From contig OY282458.1 of NCBI GenBank assembly GCA_958296245.1, positions 1,722,197 through 1,786,196 of the forward strand: DNA of 64,000 nt. The letters run 5' to 3'. Under the pieces are notes generated by a model. The model saw nothing but the letters and a program-made list of their open reading frames with translations, did no database searches and was not told the DNA's origin. The translations under genes and the position numbers were made by a program. The stretch is from an uncultured Dehalococcoidia bacterium. Lineage in GTDB: Bacteria; Chloroflexota; Dehalococcoidia; Lucifugimonadales; G958296245. Of the stretch, positions 31,607-41,341 are shown piece by piece (the first letter of the stretch is position 1; each line of letters begins with the position of its first letter).

Positions 31607-34132
31607 ATGGTCACGAAAACCGACTTCGGGTACGTCAGACCCACGCAGATCGAAGAGGAGATGCGCAGCTCCTACCTCGACTACGCGATGAGCGTAATCG
31701 TCTCAAGGGCCCTTCCAGACGTGCGCGACGGACTCAAACCCGTCCAGAGGCGTATCCTCTACGCCATGCATGACATGGGCATGCGCTCCGGCTCGGCGTA
31801 CAAGAAGAGCGCCCGCCTGGTCGGGGAGGTCCTCGGCAAGTACCACCCCCACGGAGAGGCGCCGGTCTACGACGCCATGGTCCGCATGGCGCAACCCTTC
31901 TCCATGAGGCTGCCCCTCGTGGACGGCCAAGGCAACTTCGGCAGCGTCGACAACGACCCGCCTGCCGCCATGCGGTACACCGAAGCGCGCCTCTCCCCCG
32001 CCGCCGAAATGATGATGGCCAACCTCGACCAGGAAACCGTCGACTTCGTCGACAACTTCGACGGGAGCCTCACCGAACCCGTCGTCCTGCCGGCCAGGCT
32101 CCCAAACCTGCTCATAAACGGCGCAGCCGGAATAGCCGTAGGCATGGCAACCAGCATCCCCCCGCACAACGCAACGGAGATCTGCAACGGCGTCATACTA
32201 CTGATCGACAACCCCGACGCCGCCCTCCCCGACCTCATGAAGCACGTCAAAGGGCCCGATTTCCCCACCGGCGCGACCATCATGGGACGCGAGGGCATCA
32301 AGAGCGCATACTCCACCGGCAGAGGCCACGTCGTCGTCCGAGCAACCGCCGAAATCGAGGAAACCAAACGCTCCGACAGAATGCGCGTGGTTGTGACCGA
32401 ACTGCCCTATCAGGTCAACAAGGCCGCCCTGATACAAAAGATCGCCGCCCTGATCAAGAGCAAGAAGATCGACGGCATCTCCGAAATCCGCGACGAGTCC
32501 GACCGCAAAGGCATGCGCATCGTCATGGAACTCCGCTCGGGTACGCAGCCCCTCGTCGTGCTGAACAACCTCTACAAGCACACCGCCATGCAGAGCACCT
32601 TCTCCGCGAACATGCTGGCCCTCGTGGACGGCACCCCCGAAATCGTAACCCTCAAGCAGGCCCTCCAACACTACGTCGACTTCCGCAAAGAGGTCGTCAA
32701 GCGCCGCTCCCAATTCGAACTCCGCAAAGCACAGGAGCGCGCCCACATACTGGAAGGCCTCAGGGTCGCCCTCTCGAACCTGGACGCTATCATCGCCCTG
32801 ATACGGAACGCCAGAGACGCCGAAGAGGCCAGAAACGGCTTGATGGAGCGGTTCGGCCTCGACCAACCACAGGCACAGGCCATCCTGGACATGCAGCTCC
32901 GACGCCTCGCCGCACTGGAACGCGAACGCATCGAGAATGAGTATCAACAGCTCCAGGCCCTGATAAAGGAACTCGAAGAGCTGATCGGGGACCCGCAAAG
33001 GATCCTCGCCGTGGTCCGGTCCGAGACCGAGGAACTCAAGAAGAAGGTCCGCGGCGCCCGACTGACGCGCATCGGCGGCGATGCCGAAGAGTTCGACCGC
33101 GCCGCGCTGGAACCCCACCAGCAAGTGATCGTAACCCTCAGCAAGGCCGGCTACGTCAAACGCATCCCGGCAACCACCTACCGCAGCCAGCACCGAGGGG
33201 GCAAGGGCGTCGTCGGCATGACACGCAAGGAGGACGACCCCGTCAACCATATCCTCGTCGTGGACACACACGACACCCTGCTGTTCTTCACCGACCGCGG
33301 CCGGGTGCTCCCTCTGATCTCATATGAACTCAAGGGCGACACCTCCCGCACCACGCGCGGCGTCCCGGTCGTCAACGTCATCCCGATCGGCGGCGGCGAG
33401 GGCGTCAACTCCGTGATCGGGGTCGCCAACATGCACGAGGAAGACCGCTTCCTCGTCATGGCGACCCGTAAGGGCACGATCAAGCGCATAGCTCTGGAGC
33501 AAGTCTCATCCGTCCGCCGTTCAGGGCTCATCGTGATGAACCTCCAGCCGGACGACGAACTCGTGGCCGCCCGCCTCGCCAGAGCCGGCGACGACGTGAT
33601 GATGGTCTCCCACGGAGGGATGTCCATCCGCTTCCCGGTCGGCGAGGTCCGGTCCCGGCAGCGGGTCGCCGGCGGCGTCCGAGGCATGGAATTGGGACCG
33701 GGCGACTTCATCGTCTCGATGGACGTCGTGGTGCCGGACAGCAAGCTCTTGGTGATCAGCCAGAACGGCTACGGCAAGCTAACGGACCTGAAGAGATACC
33801 GCAGTCAGGGAAGGGGCGGCTCCGGCATAACCACCCTCAAGATAACCCGGAAGACGGGCCCTGTCGCCGCGGCGGAGGTCATCGCCGACAGCGACGAACT
33901 CTATATAGCCTCCGAGAAGGGCCAGGTGCTCAGGACCAACCTGTCCGAGATACGAAACACCGGAAGGGCAGCCCAGGGCGTGACGATCTTCAAGCCCCAA
34001 CCCGGCGACGCCGTGGCGTCCATCGCCTGCGTCCGAGACCTCCAGGAGCTGGAGGCCGCCGCCGCGTCCGGCAAGAATGGCAAGAACGGTAAGAGCAACG
34101 GCCAGATCCCCAAGACCTCCAATCTAGTGTGA
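31607..34132 (+). CDS. gyrA: DNA gyrase subunit A
   Basis: GyrA is the breakage-reunion subunit of DNA gyrase. The 841-aa protein has the catalytic Tyr124 in [11 protein letters not shown] (E. coli Tyr122), the quinolone region [10 protein letters not shown] at 80-89, an arginine-containing hinge, and six C-terminal propeller blades. The GyrA-box is QHRGGKG near residue 528, with His replacing the usual first Arg. The codon at E. coli Ser83 is Ala85 and the next is Pro86, which may matter for quinolone response. Length is normal and a Lys/Asn-rich tail ends the protein. No gyrB is nearby. Confidence 0.97.
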   Translation: MVTKTDFGYVRPTQIEEEMRSSYLDYAMSVIVSRALPDVRDGLKPVQRRILYAMHDMGMRSGSAYKKSARLVGEVLGKYHPHGEAPVYDAMVRMAQPFSMRLPLVDGQGNFGSVDNDPPAAMRYTEARLSPAAEMMMANLDQETVDFVDNFDGSLTEPVVLPARLPNLLINGAAGIAVGMATSIPPHNATEICNGVILLIDNPDAALPDLMKHVKGPDFPTGATIMGREGIKSAYSTGRGHVVVRATAEIEETKRSDRMRVVVTELPYQVNKAALIQKIAALIKSKKIDGISEIRDESDRKGMRIVMELRSGTQPLVVLNNLYKHTAMQSTFSANMLALVDGTPEIVTLKQALQHYVDFRKEVVKRRSQFELRKAQERAHILEGLRVALSNLDAIIALIRNARDAEEARNGLMERFGLDQPQAQAILDMQLRRLAALERERIENEYQQLQALIKELEELIGDPQRILAVVRSETEELKKKVRGARLTRIGGDAEEFDRAALEPHQQVIVTLSKAGYVKRIPATTYRSQHRGGKGVVGMTRKEDDPVNHILVVDTHDTLLFFTDRGRVLPLISYELKGDTSRTTRGVPVVNVIPIGGGEGVNSVIGVANMHEEDRFLVMATRKGTIKRIALEQVSSVRRSGLIVMNLQPDDELVAARLARAGDDVMMVSHGGMSIRFPVGEVRSRQRVAGGVRGMELGPGDFIVSMDVVVPDSKLLVISQNGYGKLTDLKRYRSQGRGGSGITTLKITRKTGPVAAAEVIADSDELYIASEKGQVLRTNLSEIRNTGRAAQGVTIFKPQPGDAVASIACVRDLQELEAAAASGKNGKNGKSNGQIPKTSNLV

Positions 34133-34362
34133 GGATCGAACCAACCGGGGTTTGATGGGTTGCATCCACCCATGAGGGCGGATGAGGGGTCGAGCCGCCC
34201 CAAATGGCAGGCCCGACTCCTCACTCCCCTAACGCTGCCGTACGACCCCGGAGCAACGTTACCGGTAACTTCAACCACGCTACCCACTCCCGCCATCAGC
34301 GCCTCCGACACCTGCACAGATTCCGTTCCGTAGCCTAACATCTTCACTCCATTGACTTGAAA
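34133..34362. other. gyrA downstream intergenic segment
   Basis: This 230-bp segment between gyrA and repeat R1 copy C has a small hairpin ATGGGTTGCATCCACCCAT just past gyrA. There is no T-tract, so termination is not established. No gene is supported. Confidence 0.4.
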
Positions 34363-34530
34363 CTGTTCAGACTCTGTGAGACCCGAAAGGGGAAGTCCAG
34401 AGAGGTCCTCACCTCCGGCAGGGGGTCTCGGGGATCTGCCCCAAGTTACCAGGGGCGGGCGGGTGGGGATCAAAGACGTCTGCTTTATCGGGGCTGCCCC
34501 GTCGAAAAGTACCTCACGAACCCTGAACGG
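34363..34530 (+). mobile_element. MITE-like repeat R1, copy C
   Basis: A 168-bp copy between gyrA and the alcohol dehydrogenase gene. It starts CTGTTCAGACTCTGTGAG and ends CTCACGAACCCTGAACGG, an imperfect terminal inverted repeat, so its length matches copy B (167 bp). The interior GTGGGGATCAAAGACGTCTG with CTTTATCGGGGCTGC is shared with copies B and D. Confidence 0.75.
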
Positions 34531-34631
34531 TTACGACGCCTTTCACTCTGTTGACGCTCCTAGGGGGCGCTGGTACACTCGCCACCCTAAAAGTGCGGCG
34601 CCCTGTTCGAACAGGTATGGGGACGACATAG

Positions 34632-35696
34632 ATGAAGACGCTGGCCGCAATACAGCCCGCCTGCGAGCTGCCCCTAGTGGTCGACGAGTTGCGCCTCCCG
34701 GACCCGGGGCCGCGCGAGACCATCGTCAAGCTGTTCTCCTCCGGCATCTGCCATTCGCAACTCCATCAGATGCTCAACCCTAAGCAGCCCCGTCCTCTCG
34801 TGCTTGGACACGAGGGCATGGGGGTGGTGACCCACGCCGGACGGGACGTCAAGCACGTGTCCGAGGGCGACCCCGTCATCGTTACGTGGGTCTCGCGCAC
34901 CCCGATACGCGGGCGCCCTAAGCTGCCTGCGCCGGGGGCCTTCTACCGGGGCGAGGAGGTGGGCGGCACGAAGGGCTTCACTTGGACAGAGGACACGTTG
35001 GCGGATGCCGAGTACGTCGTCCCCATCGGCAAGGACGCGCCCAAGGACGTGAGCTGCATCATCGGATGCGCGGTGCTGACGGGCGCAGGCGCGGTGCTTC
35101 ACACTGCCAAGGTGCGGCCGGGCGATTCGGTGGCGGTCTTCGGAGTGGGCGGCGTGGGCATCTCGGCCATCCGCATGGCGTCGATTCTCGATGCTCATCC
35201 CATCATCGCGGTCGACCTCAAGGACGATAAGTTGGAATTCGCCAAGGAGATGGGCGCAACTCATGGCGTCAACGCGTCCGACCGGGACCCGGTAGAGGCG
35301 GTGCTGGATATTTCGGGCGGCGGCGTCGATTACGCCTTCGACGCGATAGGGCTCCGCGTGACGAACGAACAGATACTACCGGTGACCCGCGAGGGCGGGC
35401 CCGGGGCTGGCAACGACGGCGGCATGGCCATATTGGTCGGGGTTCCCGGCGACCGGATGGCGATCGACCCGAAGCTGTTCATGATCTACCAGCGTCGGTA
35501 CCGCGGGAGCCTGGGGGCGACCTACCCCGACCGCGACTTCGCCATGTACCTACGGATGCACGCGGAGGGCAAGTTCCCGCTGGACAAGCTGGTAACCCGG
35601 CGGTACCGCTTGGACCAGATCAACGAGGCCTGCGGCGCACTGGAGGCAGGCCGGATACTGGGCCGGGCGATCATCGAGTTCCAGCAGGCTGCGTAA
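34632..35696 (+). CDS. Zinc-type alcohol dehydrogenase (MDR superfamily)
   Basis: This is a 354-aa medium-chain dehydrogenase. The catalytic zinc site is present: Cys in SGICHSQ (about residue 40), His-Glu in LGHEGMGVV, and Cys in IIGCAVLTGAG. The Rossmann motif is VFGVGGVGISAI. The four structural-zinc cysteines typical of class I/III ADH are missing, replaced by a loop GAFYRGEEVGGTKGF. It resembles class-III-like ADHs acting on aryl or formaldehyde-type alcohols, but specificity is unknown. A repeat R3 abuts its stop codon. Confidence 0.87.
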   Translation: MKTLAAIQPACELPLVVDELRLPDPGPRETIVKLFSSGICHSQLHQMLNPKQPRPLVLGHEGMGVVTHAGRDVKHVSEGDPVIVTWVSRTPIRGRPKLPAPGAFYRGEEVGGTKGFTWTEDTLADAEYVVPIGKDAPKDVSCIIGCAVLTGAGAVLHTAKVRPGDSVAVFGVGGVGISAIRMASILDAHPIIAVDLKDDKLEFAKEMGATHGVNASDRDPVEAVLDISGGGVDYAFDAIGLRVTNEQILPVTREGGPGAGNDGGMAILVGVPGDRMAIDPKLFMIYQRRYRGSLGATYPDRDFAMYLRMHAEGKFPLDKLVTRRYRLDQINEACGALEAGRILGRAIIEFQQAA

Positions 35697-35697
35697 G

Positions 35698-35815
35698 GGA
35701 TCCTTCCTCACCATCCCTGCGGACCCCTTCCCTAACAGGAAGGGAGGAAACTTGTATCTGAGGGACGCCCTCAGACTCCCGGCAAAGGGACGCCGCCCCT
35801 CTGCACTCCCTCCGT
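35698..35815 (+). repeat. Dispersed repeat R3 directly after the ADH gene
   Basis: This begins right after the ADH stop. It has hairpin CCTTCCCTAACAGGAAGG and core hairpin TCTGAGGG-ACG-CCCTCAGA at 35757-35775, then ACTCCCGGCAAAGGGACGCC and CCTCTGCACTCCC. It is among the clearest R3 copies. Confidence 0.65.
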
Positions 35816-35983
35816 ATTTGCCGTAGTCTTATAATGCGGACATAGAGTTGGAATATCATGACTGCATGACGGCCTCACGCCCAAATTGGTATGACCCATA
35901 CCTACAGTACTAACCGCGCCTGGCATTCCACGTTGTGCAATATGATGAATACCCACTACTCCAATGGGGGCTAAAACGGGATC

Positions 35984-38900
35984 ATGAGTAAAAGATACGC
36001 GGGCCTACGGGTCTGGCAAGTCCTCGCCGCTGCTGCCTTTCTCGTGATCGGTTTCGGCGGAAGCTACGTCGCGTACAGGGCTCTCACCGGCTCGGAGGAT
36101 CAACCTTCAGACAAGAACCAGCAACTCATCCCAGTGACTCGCGGCAACTTGGTGAACGACGTCTCCATCAATGGCAGTGTCAAGTACCCCAATCGGAAGA
36201 AGTTGTACTTCGGGACTAAGGGCACGGTCGCCGAGCTGCTGGTAGAGGAAGGCGAGGCCGTCGATGAGGGCCAGAGGTTGGCCCTCATCGACTCCAAATC
36301 GGTTGCCGCCCTGAAAGCGGACGTCGCCAAGGCCGAGGTCGAGTTGCGCGACGCCAATAAGGCGCTCAAGACCGCCCTCGACCCCTTCACCCGCCTCGAC
36401 GTTGCGCAGGCGGAATCCAAAGTGGCCGGCGCCAAAGTGGCGCTGGAGGAGGCTTCCAAGAAGCTGACGGCGCTCACGCAACCCTCGCGGCACGCAATCG
36501 CCGAGGCCGAGGAGGCGGTCGCCAACGCGCGTACGTCCCTAACCAGCGCCCAAGAGGCTCTCGCCAAGCTCACGAGCCCCGGAGGCGAGGCCGTGGCTAA
36601 GGCTGAAGCCCGCCCGGACAAAGCCAGGGTGGCGCTGAACAACGCACAGGAGGCGTTGACCAAGCTGGTCTCGCCCGACGCGGCCGATCTAGAAAAGGCC
36701 GAGGCGAACGTCGTCAAAGCCAGGGTGGCGCTGAACAATGCGCGGGAGGCGTTGACCAAGCTGACCGCGCCGGACGCGGCCGATCTAAAAAAGGCCGAGG
36801 CGGACGCCGTCAAAGCCAAGGTGGCGCTGAACAACGCACGGGAGGCGTTGGCCAAGCTGGTCTCGCCCGTCGAGCATGACGTGAAGCAGGCCGAAGCTAA
36901 GGTGACCGGCTCCGGGATTGCGCTCGCGGAGGCAAAGAAGAAGCTGTCCCGCCTGGTAGATCCCGGCGCCCGCCAGATCGCCGAAGCCGAGGCCGCCGTC
37001 GCGGACGCGGAAAAGGCATTGGCAGACGCCATAGAGGCGCTAGGCGCGTTGACGCCCAGCGCGGAGGCGTTGGCCAAGGCGAGGTCCTCCGTCACGGAGG
37101 CGAAGGAAGCACGCGCCGACGCCCTGGAAGACCTCCGAAAGCTCGATAGCGGCCCTTCCGTGAAGGATGTATCGAAGCTGCAATTGGCGGTCGACCAGGC
37201 GGAGGCATCCTTAACGAGTGCGCGGCTTGACGTGGAGTTGGTCTCAGAGGAGTGGGAAGACAAGATCAAGCCTGCGTCCAAGACCGTGAACACCGCCGCG
37301 CGCGAGTACGTGAGCGTCTTTCGGAGCTGGTTGGGCATCGAAATCAGCGGCGACCAGGCCAGGATGGCTCCCGCGGAGGTGCTCGATTTCCTGGATCTGG
37401 ACTTGGACTCGATTTTTGCCGTCCGACCCGTGGCGTCCAACGCGAACTTGCCTGCGGACGACCCGGACACCAAGTGGGACGAACATCTCGTCCATATCTG
37501 GCTCAACCTCTACCCGGGTATGGTGATCACAACCTGTTCCCCCGACGCGGATCTCCTTGGCGGGACCCGCTGCATAAGCAGGGAGATGGACAAGGCGTGG
37601 GATGCGCTTTCCGACGCCATAGACGCCCTGAATACTGTGGAGGCCAACGCCGACAAGGCGACGCTCGGGGCCAGAGCCGCCGTAGACAAGGCGATGAGCG
37701 ACCTGGGCGACGCTCAAGACGCTCTGGCGGAGCTCATGAAGCCTCCGACCAGCCTTAAGCTCGAGTCCGCGCGGGTCCGAGTAGATGCGGCTCTGGCGAA
37801 GATGGAATCGGCGCAGGACGAACTCGCCCGGCTCGAGGCGGCGCCGATCAAGGTGGACGTGGACCTCAGAGAAACGAAGGTCGCCCTAGCCAGAACAGGC
37901 CTCCAACAGGCAAAGGACAAGCTGGACAAGCTGACGGAGCCTGACCCGCTGGACGTAGAGGCCGCGCAGAATGAGGTTACGTTGGCCGAGGCGAAACTGG
38001 CCGAGGATGAAAAGAGCTTGGCGGAGTTGACCCCGGACCCGTTGGACGTAGAGGCCGCGCAGAATGAGGTTGCGTTGGCCGAGGCTAAGTTGGCCGAGGA
38101 TGAAAAGAGTTTGGCTAAACTGATCACCCCGGACCCGTTGGACGTAGAGGCCGCGCACAGTGAGGTTACGTTGGCCGAGGCGAAGTTGGCCGAGGATGAA
38201 AAGAGTTTGGCTAAACTGATCACCCCGGACCCGTTGGACGTAGAGGCCGCGCACAGTGAGGTTGCGTTGGCTGAAGCGGAACTGGATGAAGCAATATCCC
38301 AGTTGGCGAAGCTCACCCAGCCCAACGAACAAGAGATCGAACTCAAGCAAAAAGAGGTTGCGCTGGCAGAGGCAGAGTTGGAGAAGGCAGAGTCCCAATT
38401 GGCGAAGCTGATGGCGCCGGATCCCCGGGACGTTGAGAAGCAGGAGAAGGAGGTCGAAGTAGCCCAAGCGCTCCTGGGAGACGCGGTGCAGAAGCTGGAG
38501 GACGTGACGAAGGGCGCTGACCCGCTCGACGTCACCCTGAAACGTCTCACGGCCACGGCGGCCACCGCATCCCTGGAGGCAGCCAGGGAGTCCCTGGCTG
38601 CCTCTACCATAACGGCTCCGTGGAGGGGGGTCGTATCCGAGGTCAAGGTGGAGGTGGGACAAGCCGTGGATCCCAATACGATGGTGCTGGAGGTAGTAGA
38701 CCCCTTGGTCGTGGAGATCAATGGCGCCGTGGACGAGATCGACGTCCTGTTCATCAGGAAGGGCGCCACGGCGTCAGTAACAATGGACGCGCGGGCGGGG
38801 CAGGCCGTTCAGGGCGTGGTGTCCAAGGTTGGCTCGGTGGCGAATAGCCAATCGGGGGTGGTGACCTATCCTATCAGCATCCGAATGCAGGTCCCCGCCG

Positions 38901-39181
38901 GGGTGGACCTTCCGGAGGGGCTAAGCGCCGTTGCAACGGTGGTCCTCCGCGAGGATAACGACGTGCTGCTCCTCCCGGTCGACGCACTGTACGGCTCCTA
39001 CGAACAGCCCATAGTAAAGGTCTCTCAGGATGGCAGCTTCGAGGATAGGGAGGTGGGGCTGGGGAACAACGACGGCTTCTGGGTCGTAATAGAGAGCGGG
39101 GTGTCCGAAGGCGAGCTGGCCTTGATGAAGCCGCGAGAGACGGCCTCACGGGGTATGTTCGGAATGGGCTTCGGGCCGTAG
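35984..39181 (+). CDS. Very long HlyD/MacA-type efflux adaptor
   Basis: This is a 1065-aa adaptor, two to three times longer than usual MacA-type proteins. It has an N-terminal membrane helix (VWQVLAAAAFLVIGFGGSYV), a split lipoyl-like domain (GTKGTVAELLVEEGEAVDEG and TAPWRGVVSEVKVEVGQAVD), and a beta-barrel end. The hairpin between the lipoyl halves is built of ~32-residue coiled-coil repeats. At its tip about residues 420-552 form a distinct globular insert (FRSWLGIEISGDQ ... two Cys near 517 and 530) of no family I recognise. It lies upstream of the ABC ATPase and permease genes, so it should form one pump. In a monoderm-like cell it must function without TolC. Confidence 0.88.
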   Translation: MSKRYAGLRVWQVLAAAAFLVIGFGGSYVAYRALTGSEDQPSDKNQQLIPVTRGNLVNDVSINGSVKYPNRKKLYFGTKGTVAELLVEEGEAVDEGQRLALIDSKSVAALKADVAKAEVELRDANKALKTALDPFTRLDVAQAESKVAGAKVALEEASKKLTALTQPSRHAIAEAEEAVANARTSLTSAQEALAKLTSPGGEAVAKAEARPDKARVALNNAQEALTKLVSPDAADLEKAEANVVKARVALNNAREALTKLTAPDAADLKKAEADAVKAKVALNNAREALAKLVSPVEHDVKQAEAKVTGSGIALAEAKKKLSRLVDPGARQIAEAEAAVADAEKALADAIEALGALTPSAEALAKARSSVTEAKEARADALEDLRKLDSGPSVKDVSKLQLAVDQAEASLTSARLDVELVSEEWEDKIKPASKTVNTAAREYVSVFRSWLGIEISGDQARMAPAEVLDFLDLDLDSIFAVRPVASNANLPADDPDTKWDEHLVHIWLNLYPGMVITTCSPDADLLGGTRCISREMDKAWDALSDAIDALNTVEANADKATLGARAAVDKAMSDLGDAQDALAELMKPPTSLKLESARVRVDAALAKMESAQDELARLEAAPIKVDVDLRETKVALARTGLQQAKDKLDKLTEPDPLDVEAAQNEVTLAEAKLAEDEKSLAELTPDPLDVEAAQNEVALAEAKLAEDEKSLAKLITPDPLDVEAAHSEVTLAEAKLAEDEKSLAKLITPDPLDVEAAHSEVALAEAELDEAISQLAKLTQPNEQEIELKQKEVALAEAELEKAESQLAKLMAPDPRDVEKQEKEVEVAQALLGDAVQKLEDVTKGADPLDVTLKRLTATAATASLEAARESLAASTITAPWRGVVSEVKVEVGQAVDPNTMVLEVVDPLVVEINGAVDEIDVLFIRKGATASVTMDARAGQAVQGVVSKVGSVANSQSGVVTYPISIRMQVPAGVDLPEGLSAVATVVLREDNDVLLLPVDALYGSYEQPIVKVSQDGSFEDREVGLGNNDGFWVVIESGVSEGELALMKPRETASRGMFGMGFGP
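37943..38323 (+). repeat. 93-96-bp in-frame tandem repeats in adaptor gene
   Basis: Four units, starting at 37943, 38036, 38132 and 38228, begin GACCCGYTGGACGTAGAGGCCG and encode ~32 residues each. The second to fourth units are nearly identical, showing recent in-frame duplication. An older, more diverged 96-bp series lies at about 36600-36880. Confidence 0.85.
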
Positions 39182-39288
39182 CGGGGTGTGCAGAGGGGCG
39201 CAGCCCTTCGCCGGGGCGTGGGGTGTCCCCACCTCCACATAGGGCGGGGGGCGGGAATCTCATCAACACAATGATGTTGGACCACTAG

Positions 39289-40008
39289 ATGATCGAGTTG
39301 TCGGACGTAACCAAGGTGTACCGGTTGGGGGCCGTTGAGGTCGCGGCCCTGAACGGGGTGAGTCTTTCTATAGAGCGAGGCTCGATGCTGGCCGTAATGG
39401 GGCCGTCCGGCTCCGGCAAGTCGACGTTGATGAACATCATCGGCTGCCTCGACGTGCCGACGTCGGGCGCTTACTCGTTGGAGGGGCAGGAGGTCGCCCC
39501 CCTGAGCGGGAACGGGCTGGCGGAGATACGTAACACCAAGATAGGCTTCGTATTTCAGACGTACAACCTTCTACCGCGTCTCACGGCTCTCGGGAACGTG
39601 GAGTTGCCGCTCATGTACGGCAGGGGAAGGAACCGCAGGAAGCGGGCGCTGGAGGCCCTGGAGCGGGTGGGCCTCGGCGACCGGACGCGACACCGTCCTG
39701 CGGAGCTCTCAGGGGGGCAGCAACAGCGTGTGGGGATCGCCCGGGCGTTGGTCAAAGATCCGGCGATCCTGCTCGCCGACGAGCCTACCGGCAACCTCGA
39801 CAGCCGCTCCAGCGCCGAGATCATGGCAATTCTGACGGGCCTCAACCGCGACGAGGGCAGGACGGTCGTCGTCGTAACCCACGAGGCCGAGGTCGCCGCC
39901 CAGGCCTCCCGCGTGGTCGCGATGCGGGACGGCAAGATCGTAAGCGACGGGCCTTCGGCGGGTTCCGCAGGATATTGGCCCGGCGCGGGAGACAGGGGCG
40001 CCCAATGA
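39289..40008 (+). CDS. MacB/LolD-type ABC transporter ATP-binding protein
   Basis: This 239-aa ABC ATPase shows Walker A GPSGSGKST (about 36-44), Q-loop FVFQTYNLLPRL, signature LSGGQQQRVGIARAL, Walker B ILLADEPTGNLDSRS and an H-loop VVVTHEAEVA. It belongs to the MacB/LolD lineage that powers mechanotransmission pumps. Its stop overlaps the permease ATG by ATGA, and it follows the adaptor gene, so the three-gene locus encodes one transporter. Confidence 0.93.
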   Translation: MIELSDVTKVYRLGAVEVAALNGVSLSIERGSMLAVMGPSGSGKSTLMNIIGCLDVPTSGAYSLEGQEVAPLSGNGLAEIRNTKIGFVFQTYNLLPRLTALGNVELPLMYGRGRNRRKRALEALERVGLGDRTRHRPAELSGGQQQRVGIARALVKDPAILLADEPTGNLDSRSSAEIMAILTGLNRDEGRTVVVVTHEAEVAAQASRVVAMRDGKIVSDGPSAGSAGYWPGAGDRGAQ

Positions 40009-41285
40009 GCCCGTTTACCATAGTCTCAACGGCCCTATCGTCCTTGGGGACTAACAAGCTCAGGACGGGGCTGGCCCTGCTGGGGATCGTCATAGGGGTG
40101 GCGGCTGTGATCTCGGTTATGTCGGTGGGCCGGGGCGCTCAGAGGTCAATCACGGCGGATCTCGAGGCGTTGGGGACGAATCTGCTCTTCGTGCGTCCCG
40201 GAAACTTGGGCGCGCGATATTCGTTTGCCGAGGGCGCCTCCGTCACCACCGTCATGGAGTTCAGCGGCCCCACACGGGGGTCGATGGAGACGCTGACCCT
40301 GGAGGACGCGTACGCCCTGTGGGACCCGCTCTTTGCGCCCCACGTCGTTGCCGTGGCCCCGGAGATCGAAACGTGGGGGCGCATCGTCGCGGGGCGCGAG
40401 AACACCTCTACACAGATCATCGGCGTCACTCCGGAGTACGAGACGATGCGCAACTATGCGACGGCTTCGGGGCAGTTCATAACCCGCGAGCAGGTCGCTA
40501 CCGCCGCTGAGGCTGTCGTCCTCGGCTCTACGGTTTCCAAGGTGCTTTTCGGCAACCGCGACCCTGTCGGCCAGAGCGTGCGCATCGAGGGACGCCGGTT
40601 CTACGTTACCGGCGTACTTCAAAGCCGCGGCGGGACAATCCTCGGCAGCCTCGACAGCCAGGTAATGGTGCCGATTACCACGGCCTACTACCAGCTGTCA
40701 CCGAACCGGACCACCTCGGGGGATATAGCGGTGTCGTCTATCAACGTACAGATCGACGACTCCGGCGCCGCAGAGGAATCGATCCAAGATCTGGCAACCG
40801 TGCTCAGACTGCGCCACCGGATCACGGGGGAGGACGACTTCACGATCACCAGCCAGGAGGAGACGATAAGGGCCCTGAACGACGCCACGAGGACGTTTAC
40901 GTTGTTCCTGGGTTCGATAGCCGGGATCTCCCTGCTGGTGGGCGGCATAGGGATCATGAACATCATGATGGTTTCCGTAACAGAGCGGACGCGGGAGATC
41001 GGAGTCCGCAAGGCGATGGGCGCGAAGTGGCGGGACATCCTATTCCAGTTCGTTACCGAGGCCACTCTGCTGAGCATCGGAGGCGGAATCGCGGGCGTGT
41101 TACTGGGCGTGGGGGTGTCGCGCCTGCTGGATGGCAGCATAGATCAGTCCCTCCCGACCGTCGTAAGCGCGGACATCGTACTGATGGCCCTAGCCGTTGC
41201 CGCCTCGATCGGCCTGTTCTTCGGCATATACCCCGCAGCGCGGGCGGCAACCCTTCACCCCATCGAAGCGCTGAGGTACGAATAA
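40005..41285 (+). CDS. MacB-type ABC transporter permease
   Basis: This 426-aa permease has an N-terminal helix (LRTGLALLGIVIGVAAVISV), a large extracytoplasmic MacB periplasmic core domain, and three C-terminal helices with the FtsX-like block (GIGIMNIMMVSVTERTREIG, VRKAMGAKWRDILFQF). The start at ATG 40005 overlaps the ATPase stop by four bases with AGGGG upstream; a longer frame from 39975 is less likely. With the adaptor it likely expels peptides, lipids or antibiotics; substrate unknown. Confidence 0.92.
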   Translation: MSPFTIVSTALSSLGTNKLRTGLALLGIVIGVAAVISVMSVGRGAQRSITADLEALGTNLLFVRPGNLGARYSFAEGASVTTVMEFSGPTRGSMETLTLEDAYALWDPLFAPHVVAVAPEIETWGRIVAGRENTSTQIIGVTPEYETMRNYATASGQFITREQVATAAEAVVLGSTVSKVLFGNRDPVGQSVRIEGRRFYVTGVLQSRGGTILGSLDSQVMVPITTAYYQLSPNRTTSGDIAVSSINVQIDDSGAAEESIQDLATVLRLRHRITGEDDFTITSQEETIRALNDATRTFTLFLGSIAGISLLVGGIGIMNIMMVSVTERTREIGVRKAMGAKWRDILFQFVTEATLLSIGGGIAGVLLGVGVSRLLDGSIDQSLPTVVSADIVLMALAVAASIGLFFGIYPAARAATLHPIEALRYE

Positions 41286-41341
41286 CAGCCTTCCCACCGA
41301 CCGGCAGTGGGCCGGTACGCGAATACGAGGAGGAGCGGAGA

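Noticed and set aside
35830..35835. TATAAT before the adaptor gene
   Set aside because: It lies about 150 bp upstream with no -35 partner, next to repeat R3; too weak to list as a promoter.
36100..37506. 468-aa minus-strand frame opposite the adaptor gene
   Set aside because: Alternating Ala/Ser composition reflects antisense reading of coiled-coil repeats.
37943..38323. Possible CRISPR-like repeats
   Set aside because: The ~96-bp units are contiguous, in frame and lack spacers; they encode coiled-coil.
39183..39225. R3-like sequence after the adaptor gene
   Set aside because: GGGGTGTGCAGAGGGGCGCAG resembles part of R3, but the core hairpin is absent; not listed as a separate feature.
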